Source: Vulcanimicrobiota bacterium (lineage in GTDB: Bacteria; Vulcanimicrobiota; Xenobia; Xenobiales; JADMJV01). From it: a stretch of DNA of 64,000 nucleotides. Numbering within the stretch: the stretch's first letter is position 1; every line of letters starts with the position of its first letter. The notes beneath the pieces were generated by a model, which was not told where the DNA came from, did no database searches, and saw only the letters and a list, made by a program, of their open reading frames with translations. A program made the translations under genes and the position numbers. The stretch lies in assembly GCA_019637395.1 (NCBI GenBank), contig JAHBVR010000014.1, positions 1 to 64,000 on the forward strand, written 5' to 3'. Below are positions 61,249 through 64,000 of the stretch, in pieces.

Positions 61249-61701
61249 ATGGAATCTCATCAAGTGCTCAAAGCCAGCCTGGAAGAGGTGGGTATTAAGC
61301 TGGCGGCCCATAAGCTGGGACTTTCCCAGTCGATGGTTTACAAGTGGTGCCAGCCCGATGGAGAAGACGGGGGGCGTGCGGTCAATCCGCTTGATCGCGT
61401 GCTCGAATTGGTCCAGTTGACCAAGAATACGCAGGTCCTGGAATGGTTATGCCAGCAAGCCGGCGGCTATTATGTGGCCAATCCGCCCAGCGACTTGTCC
61501 TCGCCGGTCGAGGTACTGCAGGCCACCCAGCGCATGGTTTCTGAGTTCTCCCTGCTGCTTTCCAGCGTGACCGCTTCGCTGGCCGACGACCAGGCTATCT
61601 CCCCGGAGGAAGCCAAAGAAATTCGCCATATTTGGCAAAACTTGAAATCGGTCGGTGAATTCTTCGTGGCCTCCTCCGAAGCCGGCCGCTTCAGGCTCTA
61701 G
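61249..61701 (+). CDS. CII-like phage regulatory protein family member
   Basis: 150 residues. AAHKLGLSQSMVYKWCQP is a helix-turn-helix (about 18-36), followed by NPLDRVLELVQLTKNTQVLE and WLCQQAGGYYV, motifs of the CII/CP76 phage regulatory family. The C-terminal half is helical. These proteins occur on chromosomes outside phages. No other phage gene is visible, so it is a domesticated regulator or a remnant. It diverges from the endonuclease gene by 110 bases. Its TAG stop lies in the left arm of a fold-back repeat. Confidence 0.78.
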   Translation: MESHQVLKASLEEVGIKLAAHKLGLSQSMVYKWCQPDGEDGGRAVNPLDRVLELVQLTKNTQVLEWLCQQAGGYYVANPPSDLSSPVEVLQATQRMVSEFSLLLSSVTASLADDQAISPEEAKEIRHIWQNLKSVGEFFVASSEAGRFRL

Positions 61702-61807
61702 GAGCTGTTGACAATTAGCCCCTGAAGGTCGATTCTGCGCCATTTGCTTCGAAGGACGAAATGGCGCAATGACGCCGAATACTCGCTTAATGTCAACAGC
61801 TCCTAGA
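61697..61807. repeat. 111-bp fold-back element with 17-bp terminal inverted repeats
   Basis: TCTAGGAGCTGTTGACA (61697-61713) and its perfect reverse complement (61791-61807) flank a 77-base centre. The centre contains a second inverted pair, TGCGCCATTT (61736-61745) and AAATGGCGCA (61759-61768), around CTTCGAAG. Both converging neighbours end inside the arms: TAG at 61699-61701 and, on the minus strand, TGA at 61795-61793. The structure resembles a miniature inverted-repeat element or a large two-way terminator. No transposase or clear target duplication was seen. Confidence 0.85.
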
Positions 61808-63115
61808 CGCTTCGTAGGCTTTGAACAGCTCGGCCAGGGCCTCCGGCACCAGCTTCATGCGTTCGGGGCTCTCCACATAGGCTACGCGCATCTGCGTATC
61901 ACCGGGATTGGCCTCACCTTGGGCCACCGAGTAGAAGCCGCTCATAGGAGCGGTCAACACGGTCATCTTTTTGCCTTCCACCTCCACGGCCCCGTGCTGG
62001 GCGCACCAGAGCACGAATTGCAAGGCGTTGAAGCCGGGTTTGGCGATGTCGCGCACATCGATGGCCGAGTAGATGGCCGCATCCGGGCTGCTGACGATGA
62101 CGCCCGGCAGCAACTGGCGAGTGGTCTCGGTGAAGTGGTTGAGCATGCCGGCGTAGTAGGCGCGCTGCTGCGAATACCATTGCTTCAGTTGGTCATGCGA
62201 TTCGTGGGCCAGGGCTCCGAAGATGTACTGGCCGATGGCGCTCGAGCATAGACCGGCGGTGTTTTCAGCCACGGCCTGTTGATGAAATTCCAGGTTGTCG
62301 GTGACCAGGCCGCCGATGCGCAGGCCGCAGGCGTTCCATACTTTGGAAGCGGTTTCAATGCTGATGCGGCGGCCGCGAATGCCGGGCACTTCCTCTTCGC
62401 TGATCGACCAGATGCTCAGAGTGGGGGCCCCGTTGTAGAACAACTCGCGGTAAGCTTCGTCACTGATAATCCAGAGGTTGTATTTGACGGCCAGCCGGGC
62501 CAGACTCACTAGGCTGGCCCGGTCGTAGAGGTGCCCGGTGGGGTTGTCGTAGGGAATCACCACCAGCGCTCCGGGACGGTGCTTTTGGATGGTCGCTTCG
62601 ATTTCCGCGGCGCTGGGGAGAGAGAACTTGCCGTTAGCCTGGAGCTGGCGCTGGATTGAGCAGGTAGAGCGGCCCAGGCGATCGGCAAAGCTCAGGTAGT
62701 TAGTATAGGCGGCATCGATCAGGAGGAGCGGGCGTTCGCGGCTGCCGGCAGCCCCGCACACACCCAGGATGACCAGTTCCATGCCCTGACTGCCGCCGTC
62801 GGTTACCTGGGAGTAAAGGCCGTCAATCGGCGCTCCCGAGGAGGCGATAATGTTGAGGAAGGCCTGGTTGGTTTCCGCTTCGCCCACGGTGGCCGTGTAT
62901 TTTACGACGCCTTCCGCGAAAGGGGAGCCTTTCTCGCCGAGGCTTTGCAGGCGCTTTTGCATGGCCGGGTGCATGGGCAGCGAGACATTGCCGATGGCGA
63001 CGTTGATGGCTTCGGTACCGTCCTGGCGCTCGGCGAATTTCATCGAGGCGATGCGGATGGCCGAGGGCTGGCGCAGGCGATAGTGTTCCGACAGAGTGGG
63101 CAGGGTCAACGTCAT
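61793..63115 (-). CDS. PLP-dependent aminotransferase (class I/II)
   Basis: 440 residues from ATG 63115, with GGAG upstream. Class I/II signature: AYTNYLSFADRLGRS, VVIPYDNPTGHLY (the NPTG motif), IISDEAYRELFY, IETASKVWNACGLRIGG (PLP-binding Lys and the arginine) and the C-terminal YVESPERMKLVPEALAEL. It transfers amino groups between amino and keto acids; the substrate is uncertain. The last few codons (SRSC) are encoded by the fold-back element, so the C-terminus was altered. It diverges from the CCA-adding enzyme. Confidence 0.9.
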   Translation of the reverse strand: MTLTLPTLSEHYRLRQPSAIRIASMKFAERQDGTEAINVAIGNVSLPMHPAMQKRLQSLGEKGSPFAEGVVKYTATVGEAETNQAFLNIIASSGAPIDGLYSQVTDGGSQGMELVILGVCGAAGSRERPLLLIDAAYTNYLSFADRLGRSTCSIQRQLQANGKFSLPSAAEIEATIQKHRPGALVVIPYDNPTGHLYDRASLVSLARLAVKYNLWIISDEAYRELFYNGAPTLSIWSISEEEVPGIRGRRISIETASKVWNACGLRIGGLVTDNLEFHQQAVAENTAGLCSSAIGQYIFGALAHESHDQLKQWYSQQRAYYAGMLNHFTETTRQLLPGVIVSSPDAAIYSAIDVRDIAKPGFNALQFVLWCAQHGAVEVEGKKMTVLTAPMSGFYSVAQGEANPGDTQMRVAYVESPERMKLVPEALAELFKAYEASRSC

Positions 63116-63154
63116 GGGTTTACTCCTCAAGCAATTACGGCTACTTTCTTGTCG

Positions 63155-64000
63155 ATGCTAATCGACGGCACTTTCTTGCTTCCCCTCCAGCGTTGGCTGG
63201 AAACGCATTTTCCCACGGCTCGCCTGCTGGTGGTGGGCGGCAGCGTGCGCGACGCCTTGCGCGGCCATCCGAGCAAGGATCTGGATCTTGAGATCGTGGG
63301 GGCGCAGGCGGCGGAGGTGGCGGCCGCTTCGCCCTGGCCGGTGCAGCAGGTAGGCAAGTCTTACGGGGTGTTGTTGTTGCAGTTGGAGGGGTTGGGTTGG
63401 CTGGAAGTCAGCGTCGAGCCGGGAAGCTATGGGGACTGGGAGCAGCTCTGCCGGCGGCGCGATTTTACTTGCAACGCCATCGCCTGGGAGGTGGCTTCCC
63501 AGAGCCTGGTGGATCCGTTGGGGGGCGGGGCCGATTTACAGGCGGGAGTGTTGCGGGCGGCCGGGCCAGGCAGTATGGCGGCCGATCCTCTGCGGGTGTG
63601 GCGGGCAGCTCAGTTCTGCGCCCGCTTCGACTGGCGGGTGGCGCCAGAGTTGCGGGCGGATATCTGCTCGGTTTTGGAACGGATGCCCGGGTTGCCGCGC
63701 GAGCGGGTCACTCGCGAATGGGAGAAATTGCTTATCATGCCGCGGCGGCCCAGCCAGGCCGTGCAGTTGTTGGACGATTGGGGCGTGATCGAGCGCTGTT
63801 ATCCGGAATTGTGGGCTCTGCATGGCTGCGAGCAAGATCCGGAGTTTCATCCTGAAGGGGACGTCTGGGTGCATACGCTGCTGGTGCTGGACGAGGCGGC
63901 TCGCCTGGGCAGGGACTTGCCGGTGGGGCAACGGCTGGTGCTGAGCCTGGCCGCCCTGTTGCACGACCTGGGCAAGCCCTCCACCACGCGCCGGGAGCAC
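63155..64000 (+). CDS. cca: CCA-adding tRNA nucleotidyltransferase, 3' end beyond window
   Basis: 282 residues are visible before the window ends, with no stop codon. LLVVGGSVRDALRGHPSKDL and DLEIVGAQ form the nucleotidyltransferase motif (GGxVRD...DxD), RRRDFTCNAIAW is the second, and RVTREWEKLL the tRNA-binding helix. The last part contains an HD domain (DVWVHTLLVLDEAA and LLHDLGKPSTT). Class II poly(A) polymerase-type enzymes share these motifs. ATG at 63155 is 39 bases from the divergent aminotransferase start. Confidence 0.9.
   Translation, partial: MLIDGTFLLPLQRWLETHFPTARLLVVGGSVRDALRGHPSKDLDLEIVGAQAAEVAAASPWPVQQVGKSYGVLLLQLEGLGWLEVSVEPGSYGDWEQLCRRRDFTCNAIAWEVASQSLVDPLGGGADLQAGVLRAAGPGSMAADPLRVWRAAQFCARFDWRVAPELRADICSVLERMPGLPRERVTREWEKLLIMPRRPSQAVQLLDDWGVIERCYPELWALHGCEQDPEFHPEGDVWVHTLLVLDEAARLGRDLPVGQRLVLSLAALLHDLGKPSTTRREH

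Noticed and set aside
61249-61701. Prophage suggested by the CII-like regulator
   Set aside because: No integrase, structural or replication genes within the window; the family is often chromosomal.

Overview
The window is a gene-dense, GC-rich bacterial chromosome segment. It carries about 60 protein genes and gene remnants, one tRNA gene and no rRNA. Genes lie on both strands, usually a few bases apart or overlapping by 4 bases (ATGA, GTGA, TTGA). GTG and TTG starts are common. The gene content suggests a double-membraned, surface-active bacterium: an O-antigen ligase-like protein, a heptose bisphosphate phosphatase-like enzyme, an OafA-type acyltransferase, type IV pilus retraction ATPases and signal peptidase I. 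A SigH-type sigma factor of the kind known from Bacillota is also present, with Uma2 nucleases, a CII-like regulator and a CHAT protease. This mix recalls poorly sampled phyla such as Eremiobacterota/Vulcanimicrobiota or Armatimonadota. That placement is a guess from gene content, not a demonstrated result.

Layout. 1-3.6 kb: a low-molecular-weight phosphatase, a DUF433 antitoxin with a truncated DUF5615 toxin, a metallo-beta-lactamase-fold hydrolase, and a broken radical SAM enzyme of the RiPP maturation class. 3.6-9.8 kb: a frameshifted secreted glycosidase, an intact VapBC-like pair, an acyltransferase and an HD-GYP protein. 10-17.7 kb: a single-chain tandem PilT-PilT ATPase, an unrecognised helical protein, a lipoprotein-type ABC permease, TrmB with two unusual substitutions, a GmhB-like phosphatase and spermidine synthase. 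17.8-23.6 kb: a hybrid histidine kinase, the O-antigen ligase, the SigH-like factor behind a near-consensus promoter, tRNA-Thr(TGT), and a decayed MntA/HepT toxin-antitoxin pair. 23.6-29.6 kb: acyl-CoA synthetase, an FHA protein, a secreted protein, a HAD phosphatase and an M23 peptidase. 29.8-39.5 kb: MurB, an S4-GlpD-sugar transferase operon, DUF72, several unrecognised small proteins, a protein that looks like two PLP-fold halves, and a pentapeptide-repeat protein.

39.6-52.3 kb holds a DEAD-box helicase, a calpain-like protease, a methyltransferase, HutF and a polyphosphate-related block (Ppx/GppA, CHAD, SixA-like and, 2.3 kb further on, Ppk1). Between them on the other strand are a ferredoxin-like protein, Uma2 and LepB. 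52.5-64 kb holds a pilin-like gene remnant, a methyltransferase, a 51-bp tandem repeat array and an alpha/beta hydrolase. These are followed by a metallopeptidase with a glycine-rich membrane-like N-terminal half whose gene overlaps a CHAT protease gene, then a peroxiredoxin, an endonuclease I, a CII-like regulator and a 111-bp fold-back element that supplies stop codons to two converging genes. An aminotransferase and the 5' part of a CCA-adding enzyme end the window.

No CRISPR array, complete prophage or transposase gene was seen. Several genes are broken. Four need a frame change, and two of these, plus two further remnants, also show a stop codon or missing segments. Some frame changes could be sequencing errors, but the truncated toxins and the extra stop codon in the radical SAM gene suggest real decay. 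The points that most deserve a second look are the CHAT/metallopeptidase pair, the tandem PilT fusion, the decayed RiPP maturase, the fold-back element and the SigH-like sigma factor.
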